A stretch of 64,000 nucleotides of DNA from Protonemura montana. Its lineage: Eukaryota > Arthropoda > Insecta > Plecoptera > Nemouridae. A model generated the notes under the pieces. That model had not been told where the DNA came from. It worked only from the letters and a program-made list of their open reading frames with translations, and made no database searches. Shown in pieces: positions 48,901 through 59,219 of this stretch (its first letter is position 1; every line of letters starts with the position of its first letter). A program made the position numbers and the translations under genes. Where the stretch lies: assembly GCA_947568835.1 (NCBI GenBank), contig OX387607.1, positions 7,511,201 through 7,575,200 of the forward strand, in the 5' to 3' direction.

Positions 48901-51900
48901 GTAGGTACTAACTTTTTTATTTTTATAATATCTTTGTCAAACAGATCTGGAAATGTATGTGATGTTACTTCTTCAATACATGACCAGACCATTGTTGCTT
49001 ATCCTCGGTGATCTCACGAGTGATTTCAACACGCTAAGTCGTTTGGCATGATATTAATTTATTTCTTAGACCCCGTAGCCTATGGGCGTGCGTGGCGTGC
49101 GCTTACTATGCCTTAGCTCAAACACTTCACTAGTCATGCCTCTTCACAATCACACTACGAAGGTGTGTTCTTGTAAAGAGGCCACCACGGCCTACTCTAG
49201 CGAGGCGAACACCTTATTCTTCAAGTACCTAGAATAGGGTGATTGCTGGCCAAGACTGAGGTCATAGAGGCTGTTCGAAAAGACGCGCTTGAACTGACAT
49301 CCAACCAATGGGACATCAGCCTGACACATGACCTTCACACGCTGCCTGGGCAGCACGTGCATGTTGATTGGCGAGATGGTCAGCTCAAAGGCGCAGACAT
49401 CTGAAACGAATATATTTTAGTGTTGGCAAAATGGCGCCTAATTATGTGGAATGATTGTGATGACTGATGACTGAAATCGTTGTGAAACACTGCATAACCT
49501 AGAAGGGAGACGGGAATTCTGTTGCCACGAAGCTAGCCTGCTCTTGCCGCAGCCACTTAGGTTTTTGACCCTTTCGAAAGGATTTTAGAAACTGGAAAAT
49601 CCATATAACTTCAATCTATCCTGAGTTCATGGCGGTAATTTAAACAAAGATCCTATACAGAACACACCACAAATAAATTCCATGAATGTGTCTACATAAA
49701 CAGTGATCTACTAGTTAATACTAACGAATGTGCTGCTTTTCAGTATGCAGGCAAATCTAAACCAGCCAGTGATTTATTTACGCCACCCCGTTATGATTTC
49801 CTCAATCAAAGAGATTCAGGATTATTGAAACAGCGTATCCGTAGTATTTAATTTCAGCAGTGTTGCTGTCAGTGTAAGTATTTGAATGTCCGGGAAATGT
49901 TTTCCGTTTGGAAATGGTTGCTTTATACCAAGTCAAGTTTGCCAAGGAATCATTTTGTGCTCGTCATCTCCTTAACTATTCACACAGATCAATTTATTAA
50001 ACAAAGATCTGAGTTTGTTTTTCCTGACAGTTCAAACAGCAAGACGCGATCTCCTCGATTTGTAGAAGAAGATTACTTTCAGTTACACAATGGCACAAAC
50101 TCTCTATTGTATTCAGGCTATTTTCTTGGTCAGCATGCATTTTCCTGAACGCTCGAAACGTTTTTCTCTTAATGAACCTTACCAACCTTCAGACATTGAC
50201 AGTAGTGGGATAAGATAAGATGTGATTAGAAGGTACACTTAGATGGAAAAAAAAAACCGCTATCGACCTTTCCCCTTCCAGACTTTTGTCGTCGTACCGC
50301 TTAGCGTTCTCTAACGCCTCATGGGGTCTTATAGAGATCTCAAAATCGTGTTAAAAAGAAGAACAAAATACAAATATACACACAATATTTTACATTTTTA
50401 GAGCTCTTTTTTCAATAGTCCGTTAATTTTTTAGTATGCTTGGCAACAGAAACATCAGAATATGTGTTTTGTTTATTTATGGTATGGTAATGTAACAATG
50501 CGCACCTGAGCCGCATATGTTAATTCAGGTTCTTTTATATTAATTGTTGTTATTACCAGTCTTACTTTACCATAGATGACTCGCATCAGTACTCGGGACT
50601 TAGATCTGTCAATACTAGGTCACGAGCTGATGGTGCCAAACTCTAAGCTTGGTCAGAGTGCATCGATGGCAAAGGTTCCCTTTTGCACACGTGACGAGTT
50701 AAAATCCATCACCAGCAAGGAACGAGACTGACAACTAATTCTCATTCTCACTCAGACTTTCAGTCCTGACAGTTCTTCTTCCGATCTCAGGATCATACAA
50801 TTTACGCTCGACTATAGGAAGTAAGTAAGATCTAATTTATAGAAATCTGGTCTATTCTACCTCTCTAACAGTCCCGATTGGAGTCATCCAGTTAAGATTG
50901 TCTCTTTGAGAAACACTCGATTCAGGAGTCATCCTCTATCGTGTTTCTATCCTTTCTAAACGCTGGATTCAGGAGTCATCCTCTATCGTGTTTATCCCTT
51001 TCTAAACGCTTGATTCAGGAGTCATCCTCTATCGTGTTTATTCCTTTCTAAACGCTCGATTCAGGAGTCATCCTCTATCGCGTTTCTAAGACCATCGATC
51101 TCTATTCTTTTGACTTACTCTCTCGATTGTACTTCCATTACATTCTGTGATTCTTATAATAAGTTTGTACATCTGAATTGATAACAATAAACCGTGTTAA
51201 CTTCACATACTGTGTCTTTACTGATTCTCCTCGACAAGGGTAAGCTATTCTTTTATTGGCAAAGTAATACTTTTACTGGCGCAAGACCAGCCCAGCTAAT
51301 CTATTCTCTCCGAACGCCTTGAACGTTCGCACGTTTACCTAGATAATTTAACGTCTTCGAGACTCCACGAGTCTCTGGTGGCAGCGTACCGAAATTAACT
51401 CTTAATCCAGTCTCTCAGGTATTCTATTCCGTCAAATACCCAATAATGGCAGCCCTAAAAAGCTCCATTACAAACTGGTAGTCAGCGGTGGGATAACGAA
51501 AGTTTTGCTTGTGCCTGTAAACATTTTTTTCAGAGTCCGAGGAGGCGAAAATCAGAAACACTGTATTACTAATGATATGTTTTTTTTTCTTCTCTGATCT
51601 TAATCTGTAACTTATCATGTCTAACACGCAGAATAATATTACGCTCGATAATGACGTTGTGTTTGACGAAGTGCCGCAGTCGGCAACCCCCACCCCCACT
51701 TACATTGACATAGGCAGTATTGCAGGGTTAATCACGATGGTTAAATATTTCACAGGGGTGGAAGGGACAACTAGTGTAGGCGAATTCTTTAAATCTTTGG
51801 AAACAGCTAGTCTACTAGGCAACTGGGATGATCGACAGAAAACAGCAGTCTTAGAATCGAGGATAACTGGCCCCGCAGAGCAATTCTATAACGCAGAGGA

Positions 51901-54597
51901 AAATTTTAAAAGCAAAAGTTGGCCAGAAATAAAGACAAAATTCCTTGAATGGTTTCGAGGGGCAGCTTCGACGCTTGACCCATTTCAGGCGTTTTACCAA
52001 TGCCAACAGAGAGTAGGTGAGACTGCAAAGCAATTTTTCAACAGAATAAAGCTAGCAGGACTGGCAGCAATGCCGAGCTCTCTGGAGGAGGAGGAGAGAC
52101 GATCGCGACAAAACCAGGTTGAAAGAGGAATTCTGAATGTCTTCATTAATGGGCTCAGGGATGAATCCGGGAAACAATTTATTTCAATGTTTGCACACAA
52201 TAATGTAGCGGACGCGTTGAAATTTGCAGACAGCTACGAATTTAATAATAAACACAAGAAAACTAAGGTTTTCGCGATTTCTGAAACACCTAAACCCGAT
52301 CCAGTAACTTCAAAAAAAAAAAAATAAAAAAAAAAAAAAATAAAAATAAAAAAAATAAATAAATAAATAAAGAAAAAGTTGATATAATTATTATTATTAT
52401 TATTGTTATACTACTATTGGGTTAAATATTATAATTTTGGCAATAGGGTTTCATAAATTAACGATTTTATTTTCTCACTTTGAAATTATTTTTATGTTTA
52501 GATATTTACTGGTATGTAGGTTACATTTTATAATAGATTAGATTTAATTATTATCGAAATTGTTCCAATCATTCTAAATGGTTCATTCTTCGTCACTGGT
52601 AATGGATAGCAACTACGAATTAAGTTAAAATTTTATTAATTAAGTATTTCAACTTTGATATCTTTCTCTGTTTTTTAAATTACCTCTCATTATTTGTTAT
52701 ATTTCATTATCTTTTTAATTTCATGTAAAATTTACCTCATAACATACCTTAAACCTTCTCTCAGGGATAATAGTAAACAATTTTCAATGTTCCCACCCTT
52801 ATTCATTCTTTGCAAACAATTAATGCACACATGTTTCTTTCCTGCTCAGTTCGAGTCGCAAGGACATCGGAGTATTCGAGAGGGATGACATATAGACGCC
52901 TTCCATAACCGGCACAGCATCTGGAATCGGCGCCCTGCAACTCGAGCCAACGTATACCTGGACTCGACAATAACGCATGAAAAACGCGAGCAGGAGGCGA
53001 ATCAACCGAACCAGCGCTGCTAATATATTACATCGTTAAAAAGTGCCGTGTGACGATTGCGTATCAAAGTCAGTCCCCCGAATCCCGTTGCCTTTTGTCG
53101 ATTTTCCGAACGAGTACGATCGTTACAATTTTCTTTTCGATGAGCTTCTTCCCAACATAAGGACGACATGTTCGCCGTTTCAAACATTGAACTTGGTTTA
53201 CGATTTTTTTTTTTTTATATATACGTTTACGCCAGTAGATATCCAGAGAAACAAAGACAATCCTCGATGGAGTGTTACTATCAAACACTTATTATCTACT
53301 ATCATTATGTACCACCTTACACTTATTATCTACTGTTACTATTTACTATCTATCCTTATTTTACTATTTCCAATTGTTATCTTCGTATGTCTTTCAATTA
53401 CACACCACTCATTTCCACCGACACTCATATTCAACACCTCCATTTGGGAGATGTTTCATTCGCTGGAAGTGGGGGGTGGTGTAACAATGCGCACCTGAGC
53501 CGCATATGTTAATTCAGGTTCTTTTATATTAATTGTTGTTATTACCAGTCTTACTTTACCATAGATGACTCGCATCAGTACTCGGGACTTAGATCTGTCA
53601 ATACTAGGTCACGAGCTGATGGTGCCAAACTCTAAGCTTGGTCAGAGTGCATCGATGGCAAAGGTTCCCTTTTGCACACGTGACGAGTTAAAATCCATCA
53701 CCAGCAAGGAACGAGACTGACAACTAATTCTCATTCTCACTCAGACTTTCAGTCCTGACAGTTCTTCTTCCGATCTCAGGATCATACAATTTACGCTCGA
53801 CTATAGGAAGTAAGTAAGATCTAATTTATAGAAATCTGGTCTATTCTACCTCTCTAACAGTCCCGATTGGAGTCATCCAGTTAAGATTGTCTCTTTGAGA
53901 AACACTCGATTCAGGAGTCATCCTCTATCGTGTTTCTATCCTTTCTAAACGCTGGATTCAGGAGTCATCCTCTATCGTGTTTATCCCTTTCTAAACGCTT
54001 GATTCAGGAGTCATCCTCTATCGTGTTTATTCCTTTCTAAACGCTCGATTCAGGAGTCATCCTCTATCGCGTTTCTAAGACCATCGATCTCTATTCTTTT
54101 GACTTACTCTCTCGATTGTACTTCCATTACATTCTGTGATTCTTATAATAAGTTTGTACATCTGAATTGATAACAATAAACCGTGTTAACTTCACATACT
54201 GTGTCTTTACTGATTCTCCTCGACAAGGGTAAGCTATTCTTTTATTGGCAAAGTAATACTTTTACTGGCGCAAGACCAGCCCAGCTAATCTATTCTCTCC
54301 GAACGCCTTGAACGTTCGCACGTTTACCTAGATAATTTAACGTCTTCGAGACTCCACGAGTCTCTGGTGGCAGCGTACCGAAATTAACTCTTAATCCAGT
54401 CTCTCAGGTATTCTATTCCGTCAAATACCCAATAATGGCAGCCCTAAAAAGCTCCATTACAGTAACTACATAACGGAGCACTGAAAAACCAGCACTAAAT
54501 CGGTTATTTGGTAGATTTTGTTGATAAACTAATAAAATATCTCACCAAGAGTGATCATCAGGATCAGACTCAAGACCGATGATATCTTCGTCTCCAT
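42905..54597 (-). CDS. Fas3: Fasciclin 3 homophilic adhesion protein with an extra N-terminal Ig domain, nine coding exons
   Basis: Immunoglobulin-superfamily homophilic adhesion molecule of neurons and epithelial junctions. Exons in transcript order: 54597-54546, 49400-49229, 48632-48478, 47893-47576, 46744-46424, 45262-45078, 44568-44331, 43546-43421 and 43029-42905, all GT-AG and phase-compatible, 563 residues. Layout: signal peptide (METKISSVLSLILMITL), Ig A (20-126), Ig B (127-232), Ig2 (233-339, RITWLLAGK, LVCRVEH), Ig3 (340-455, FAPVAPSASVALHGF, FVWTFANATL), membrane helix (488-507) followed by SRWRWCMGRKQF, and an acidic tail ending DDADSRRAP. Fas3 is recognised from YRYSGAGLDRGQCGITF (fly YFGAGLTAGQCGVSI), the Ig2/Ig3 junction and the RWxW/CxGxK stretch after the helix. 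Fly Fas3 has three Ig domains. Here the first kind occurs twice (LSTGQCGITL; LDRGQCGITF). The last acceptor (TACAGAG|TT) is the one that keeps the frame. Introns carry an LTR element, SINEs and tRNA-like fragments. Confidence 0.92.
43803..43838 (-). repeat. tRNA T-arm-like SINE fragment
   Basis: Minus strand CGGGGTTCGAGTCCCCGT is a perfect T arm and B box, followed by TTGGGC. No A-box side remains. It lies in a Fas3 intron. Confidence 0.45.
46033..46273. mobile_element. Head-to-head foldback of a tRNA-derived SINE with 12-bp target duplication
   Basis: In a Fas3 intron, flanked by exact CAAATGTCCAAT (46021-46032 and 46274-46285). The left half is the SINE body and T-arm on the minus strand. 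The right half restarts on the plus strand with a tRNA-like head (CCGGATAGCTCAGTTGGTAG, then CCCGGGTTCTTATCCCGG) and a short piece of body (CCAGCCTAGCTTCCTTTC). The halves pair over about 60 bp. A simple single-headed copy is at 54995-55146. The head resembles a tRNA, but acceptor pairing is imperfect and the base before the would-be anticodon is not T, so it is not a tRNA gene. Confidence 0.85.
47021..47430 (-). repeat. 5S-derived SINE (family R1), old copy
   Basis: In a Fas3 intron. The order of blocks is preserved (CCACGCCCTGTTTTGATAAC, a CTAGTAGGG block, CATGCTGTCAAGAGGTCGAG, CGGTGATC) with many substitutions. The 5S head is at the right end. Confidence 0.7.
48690..49047 (-). repeat. 5S-derived SINE (family R1), old truncated copy
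   Basis: Between Fas3 exons 2 and 3. Starts inside the element (AATGAGTGGGTGATGATAAG) and keeps CTTGTCGAGGGGACCACTGG and TCGGTGATCTCACGAG of the 5S head. Confidence 0.7.
49448..49600 (-). repeat. 5S-derived SINE (family R1), fragment
   Basis: Carries the CATAACCTAGAAGGGAGACG, AGCTAGCCTGCTCTTGCCG and CCCTTTCGAAAGGA blocks of the R1 body. No head or tail. Confidence 0.55.
50491..51472 (+). repeat. 5' LTR
   Basis: 982 bp, identical by eye to the 3' LTR. Contains the tandem block 50919-51088 (units start GATTCAGGAGTCATCCTCTA). Confidence 0.92.
50919..51088 (+). repeat. 46-47-bp tandem repeat inside the 5' LTR
   Basis: Units start at 50919, 50966, 51012 and 51058, with GATTCAGGAGTCATCCTCTA at each start and CTTTCTAAACGCT between. 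The same array is in the 3' LTR at 53908-54077. Confidence 0.9.
51617..52327 (+). CDS. Gag-like capsid frame of the LTR element
   Basis: A 236-residue frame with the look of a Ty3/gypsy capsid region: YFTGVEGTTSVGEFFKSLE, KSWPEIKTKFLEWF, FQAFYQCQQRVGETAKQFF, GILNVFINGLRDESGKQFIS. It ends in a lysine run where the DNA becomes A-rich. It is the only recognisable coding part of the element. Confidence 0.7.
   Translation: MSNTQNNITLDNDVVFDEVPQSATPTPTYIDIGSIAGLITMVKYFTGVEGTTSVGEFFKSLETASLLGNWDDRQKTAVLESRITGPAEQFYNAEENFKSKSWPEIKTKFLEWFRGAASTLDPFQAFYQCQQRVGETAKQFFNRIKLAGLAAMPSSLEEEERRSRQNQVERGILNVFINGLRDESGKQFISMFAHNNVADALKFADSYEFNNKHKKTKVFAISETPKPDPVTSKKKK
52310..52400 (+). repeat. A-rich low-complexity tract within the LTR element
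   Basis: AAAAATAAA and AAATAAAT units followed by (ATT)n just past the gag-like frame. Simple sequence. Confidence 0.8.
53480..54461 (+). repeat. 3' LTR
   Basis: 982 bp, matching the 5' LTR end to end, preceded by the purine-rich GGAAGTGGGGGGTGG. Confidence 0.92.
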
Positions 54598-54994
54598 TCT
54601 GGCACAGAATCACCAGTCTCGAGCTGGTAACACGCACTGGAACCAGCTTCGTTCCAAAAACAACACACCCCTGTTTAGCCTCCAGCGAACACAGAAATCT
54701 GTTCGTGGTCTCGTTAAAGATGGAATCGTATCCTGCTTCTGGCCTGCTTCCGTTGCGGGAGGTCAGAGGATGTTGGTGATAAGCCAGTGGTGATATCCTT
54801 TAAACAGCTAATTGCTATCTTGTTGTTCGACTTATCGCTTCACAGACTAAGGGATGCGCTTGTTGGTATTGTGTGCAACTCATAACCTTGCAAATCTAAC
54901 TTCTATACGATGTTAAGGTTGAGGAAAAATTCTCTACATTCAAATACACCTTGATATTTAGATCCTTCAAATACATGATACATCGTATACCTTG

Positions 54995-55146
54995 CAGTGT
55001 TTTTTGGTTTTTCTAGCATTTCCATTAGGGAGCTTAAACCAGCAAGCGGATGATGGAAAGGAAGCTAGACTGGAAAAATGTGCAACCGAACCGGGACCTC
55101 CCAATTGCCGGTCGGGTACTCTACCAGCTGAGCTATCCGGACACAC
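54995..55146 (-). mobile_element. tRNA-derived SINE, simple copy with 8-bp target duplication
   Basis: Flanked by ATACCTTG (54987-54994 and 55147-55154). Minus strand: GTCCGGATAGCTCAGCTGGT (A box), GGTCCCGGTTCGGTTGC (B box), then a body of about 80 bp ending CCAAAAAACACTG. It shares head and body with the foldback copy at 46033-46273. It lies just upstream of the Fas3 signal-peptide exon, in the likely promoter or 5' UTR region. Confidence 0.85.
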
Positions 55147-56780
55147 ATACCTTGATCATCAAGTATACATAAATATAACCAAAACCGTAACCATAACCAT
55201 AACCATATAATAACCAACTTAAATGTCATCATCGTGAGATAATATCAAAACCGTTAGAGGGTAATATATGAAAACAAAAGAATCTATCAGTATCTATCAA
55301 TACCGAGTCGACCCGATATTCCGAAAAGTAGAATCAACATTTACCCTCCACGGATGAATCAGTGTACGGATTTTCCGGATGAAATCATGCCTATCATGCA
55401 AGCGCCATGTGATTAGGAAGGAAGCCATACTGTCTACGAGACAAGATGGAATTTTTTAATTTGCGAGGACGGATGTTGCCAAGGACAAGTACTCATCAAT
55501 TCTTGCATCATTTTTTGTGATATCAAAGATCATAATAAACGGAATTCGAGAAATTCTGCGGAGTTTATAGAAATTGTAGATGCATCTTTTTTTTGGATCA
55601 ATGCAAAATTGTTGATTTTGCAAAAAAGATTATTTTCGTGTTCACCAATTATACTCAATCATTTCCGATTATTCTGGGAGCACATTAAAAAAAAAGTCGT
55701 AGCGTTCATAACAGTGAACTGGCAATTTAGATAAAATTTAACTGACTATTTCATATTCGTTTTCAAATATCGATAATTCACCCACGAGGTTTAATTTGTA
55801 TTTATATTTGTTATATTTTTAGAGTGATTTGAAATTATTTTTTAAATGTTTACAGAGAAAGCATTACAATTTGATAAGCGCTTATATCTGAGTATCGCAC
55901 GGTATTTTCAAGTTTAGAGCGGCAAGGTTAGATGGACGACATTTCCATTAATTTCATTGGCTAACTTTAAAACAAGACTGTACGGCAAGCCACAAGTACT
56001 GTATTTCATTGCGGAAGCTGAACTGTGTATTTTATTTGGGATGCCTATCTCTCGTCCAAGATTACAGAAGACAAATGGACACATCGCGACAAGCTCTGTG
56101 CAAATTTAAAACAATCTTATCTACCATTGAACACCTTTCTCTGTCTACAGACACTCGCAGACGACGTTGTCAAAGCTCTTAGAGTATAGCCATGAGCGGC
56201 CGCCCGCATGCGTCTATCAAGCTTCCTCGTTATATCAGGTCAGATCCATCGTTAAGCTGCTAACAGATAGAACCAAGAGGTTGACAATCTGAAATGTGTC
56301 TTCAATTGCAAAATGTGAAATTGGTTTTGTTATCAGCGTGTCAATTGTCTTTATTGTGTACAACTCTGCCATGCGCTGGATAAAAAAAGGAAATAAAAAC
56401 ATTTTTTGGAACTAAAAGAAAAGGCACGATTTTGTAAAGTATACCATAATTCAGTTTTGGTGGACCTTTTTCAAGGCAAATAAATAAATTTCGTTGTGGT
56501 TAGAACTTCATGAATGAGGGTGATATTACTACCTTTGGACGCAGATTTGATTAAACAAGAGTTTTTCCAGAAGGAAATAGGAATGAATTATACTTTATGC
56601 GACCCCACAATTCCTGCGTCAGACAAATTGGTTAAAGGCTATAAACCTAACCCGAAAATCTTAAAATCTTTTTAAAATACAAAAAACAAAAAATGAACCT
56701 GTAGTTTTCAAAAAACTGAGCTTAAGTTTTAGTAATAAATCTTGAAACTAATAGATTGAAAACTAATAAAAAAAGCCTTA
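55147..56780. other. Intergenic stretch between divergent Fas3 and its broken paralogue
   Basis: AT-rich, with a short (AACCATA)n-like tract near 55180-55215. No ORF of note and no signal-peptide exon for the right-hand paralogue that I could identify. Confidence 0.4.
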
Positions 56781-56793
56781 GCACTCGTGTCAG

Positions 56794-58215
56794 TAACGTC
56801 AGCAGCACTCCAGCTAAACGGCATCAACGGCAACGAATGTCGTTGTTTAGACCCGGACGAGAAGTTCGTCGACTGCCAGTTTAAGGGCTACCCCAATTGC
56901 GGCGTGGTCGACATGGCACACAATGATAACGGATGGCTAAAACTCGACTCCAGTTATGCTATTATTATTTGTGGTGTTTAACGACGCACTGTTTTGACAT
57001 CTGGCCATGCGGCACCAGTCTAACGGCGTCGGTGAATGGGTTGATGATGATGAGGATGATGATGAACTTAATCTAGACTAGAAGGGAGGAGGGGAAACCC
57101 GCTGCCGGCACGTAGCCTACTCCTGTCGAAGAGCACCCAGGGGACCACCGGCTAAACGTCCCTTCCGAAGGACGGTACAACGCGAACAACAGGATTCCTC
57201 CACAAATCCTTGCTGTCCAGAGGTTAATATGCAAGGCAAGTGAAGTTGCTGTACTAACTTTCATCCTACCAACCTCTCTCCCGAACAGAACTGGTCATGT
57301 GTATGATGGTCACCCATCTACCACCTGACTCAGCGCAGTGTTCTTTAACTTCGGTGATCTAACGTGAACCGGTGTTTCCAACATGCCAAACCGTTCGGTC
57401 TCGACTCCAGTCTTTCGACGGGTAGTTGCACAGTGACGTTGTCCAACAACTTCAAGACAGATGTCGACTACTTGATAGCGTGCAGGTTGCGAGTATCATC
57501 TGACGAACCGTGGATCGAAGAGGAAAGGTCATTCAGCCGACAGGTGGACACAAGTGAGTGAACGAACCGAAGAAGTCCATCAAGTGACATTTGATTCACA
57601 GATGCACTGAAAGTTTTCAGAAAATGGCTCCAAAATTTTAACAGTTCCTTTGAATATACCACTACCCATGACCAGAAGAGATTTTTTTTAATGTGGCATG
57701 TCCCTTGTTTTTTGGAATGAGGAGTTGAGACTTTCTGAATAATTTCTGGCTCAAAAACTAGTACGGCAGCAATGCTCAGTCACATAATTCTGTTGTTTGA
57801 GTGGTACGCCAAACATGCATGCCATAATCAACGCATGTCAACGCATGCCATTATCAATGCTTTTAGTTAAGAGGCATCTTATTTCGAGACGGGGTACCAT
57901 CTAAAATGTAGATTGGACTGCGATAGGCCACGGTTTCCTGTCCATCAGTCCCGCATAGTTTCGATGGCACGCAGGTACTACTCAAGTGTGATTCCAGATC
58001 TCAAGCTCGACTCACTGACTAAGACCACGTCGCTGACTTCATCGCTGACGGCCAGCGACACGATCAGCAGTCACACTATCGAAAGCGTCGGTGTGACTAA
58101 GTGTTCGTTTCTCATCCTGGACCAAGAGGAGCGTTTCGCCGGAACAGTCAGTGGCAACAAATGCACTGCGAGTACAGTCAGTGGTAGAATGCCGCAGTTC
58201 GTGATCACATCATGA
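56794..58215 (+). pseudogene. Broken Fas3-like paralogue (two Ig exons)
   Basis: Exon 1 opens after the acceptor TCGTGTCAG at 56793 in phase 1 and reads VTSAALQLNGINGNECRCLD, then FVDCQFKGYPNCGVVDM. A 445-bp SINE (56955-57399) with duplicated CTCGACTCCAGT splits it. Beyond the SINE the same frame resumes as LDSSLSTGSCTVTL, DVDYLIACRLRVSSDEPW and ends at A|GTGAGT (57553). The intact gene reads LSTGQCGITL and YDIITCRARAADGGW at the matching place. Exon 2 starts after CCATCAG at 57949 (IPHSFDGTQVLLKCDSRS), soon stops, and a second Ig-like half (VTKCSFLILDQEERF, GNKCTAS) lies in another frame. It points away from Fas3, so it arose by inverted duplication. With an exon broken by the SINE and a frame change, it is very probably not a working gene. 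Confidence 0.75.
56955..57399 (-). mobile_element. 5S rRNA-derived SINE (R1), full-length young copy inside a Fas3-like exon
   Basis: 445 bp with exact 12-bp flanks CTCGACTCCAGT (56943-56954 and 57400-57411). Closely matches the copy at 32356-32802 along its whole length. On the minus strand it begins ACCGAACGGTTTGGC and carries GATCACCGAAGTTAAAGAAC (5S-like). It ends AAACACCACAAATAATAATA. Confidence 0.93.
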
Positions 58216-59219
58216 TCGTGATCGTGAGCTTTCCTGGACATCCACATCCACCTATACCAGTGTTCCCAAACTTTTGAAATCGGTGTACTCATTATATAAT
58301 TATCATAACAAGTACCTACCTACCCCTCGTCACAAAAAAATCGCAGATGAGTTGTTTTATGTTAAATTAACTAAAAAAAGTAAAGCTAACCAAATTTAAA
58401 CCTTGAAAAAAAAAATGTTTTCCAAATGTTTTCTCGAACTGTTCATGCGCAGCAGCCGTCTAAACTCGAGTCTTAGGAACGCCGAGAAAATTTGGTTAGT
58501 TTCAGGTGATAAAAATGCATAAAAGCGTCGAAATGCTTAAAATGCTTAAAATAAAAAATATAAACTTTCTGAAATATGTTCAGTAGTTAGGTGAAGCTCT
58601 CTAGAAAAGTGCATCGCATACCCCCACTAATCTCTTTCCCTCGGGATACGCGTACCACATTTTGGGACTATACTAATAAGTAATGCTACTTTCTAAAATA
58701 AAATACCACCCATGCAATATGCCACACAAAAACAACTTTACTACAAAAACTATGTTGCCTTGACATTACATTAGTTTATTTTTGTAATTGTTTGTATATG
58801 CCAATTGACGACTCATCTCTCTGGTAAATTCTATACTTTTATTTCAGCCTTTTGCTGTTAGATTTTTAACTAGGAATTGTGTATTGAATGCTGTAAAACT
58901 CTGTGGGAAGCTTTTAAAAATTAGTGTATTACGAAAAACACCAATGTTTTGATTGTTTTTAGACTCATGTCTACTTGATCTAACCTTAGCACTAGTCTTG
59001 ACACATATGTTTTATTATAAATAAACACATAAGAATCCAAAGAACTAATCACGAACTGCAATTTTCCTGGGGAACGATACCGCCAAAAATTCACTACACA
59101 GTTAGAAACTTAGAATATAAAAGGAAAAGTGCAACTCTGCCAGTAAAAATGACCATTACAAAGACGAATCGGTATTACTTCCCGCATGCCCCAAATTATC
59201 TTCCCCCACCACTGCTGAC
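58216..59219. other. AT-rich spacer with the esterase polyadenylation region
   Basis: No gene seen. TTTATT at 59011-59016 (AATAAA on the minus strand) lies about 200 bases past the esterase stop codon and is a plausible polyadenylation signal for it. Confidence 0.45.

Larger units (their letters stand above)
50491..54461 (+). mobile_element. Short LTR retrotransposon (Ty3/gypsy-like, non-autonomous), young
   Basis: Two 982-bp LTRs (50491-51472 and 53480-54461) begin TGTAACAATG and end TCCATTACA. Reading them side by side I saw no difference, so the insertion is recent. A 4-bp target duplication GTAA flanks the element (50487-50490 and 54462-54465). A purine-rich tract sits just before the right LTR. 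The 2.0-kb interior has one gag-like frame (51617-52327) and an AT-rich stretch, and no pol that I can recognise, so the element would need help from another. Each LTR contains four 46-47-bp tandem units. It lies antisense in Fas3 intron 1. Confidence 0.92.

Noticed and set aside
53043-53512. Overlapping plus-strand ORFs inside the LTR element
   Set aside because: Rich in Y, I, L and H from TA-rich sequence and with no recognisable pol motifs; not called as genes.
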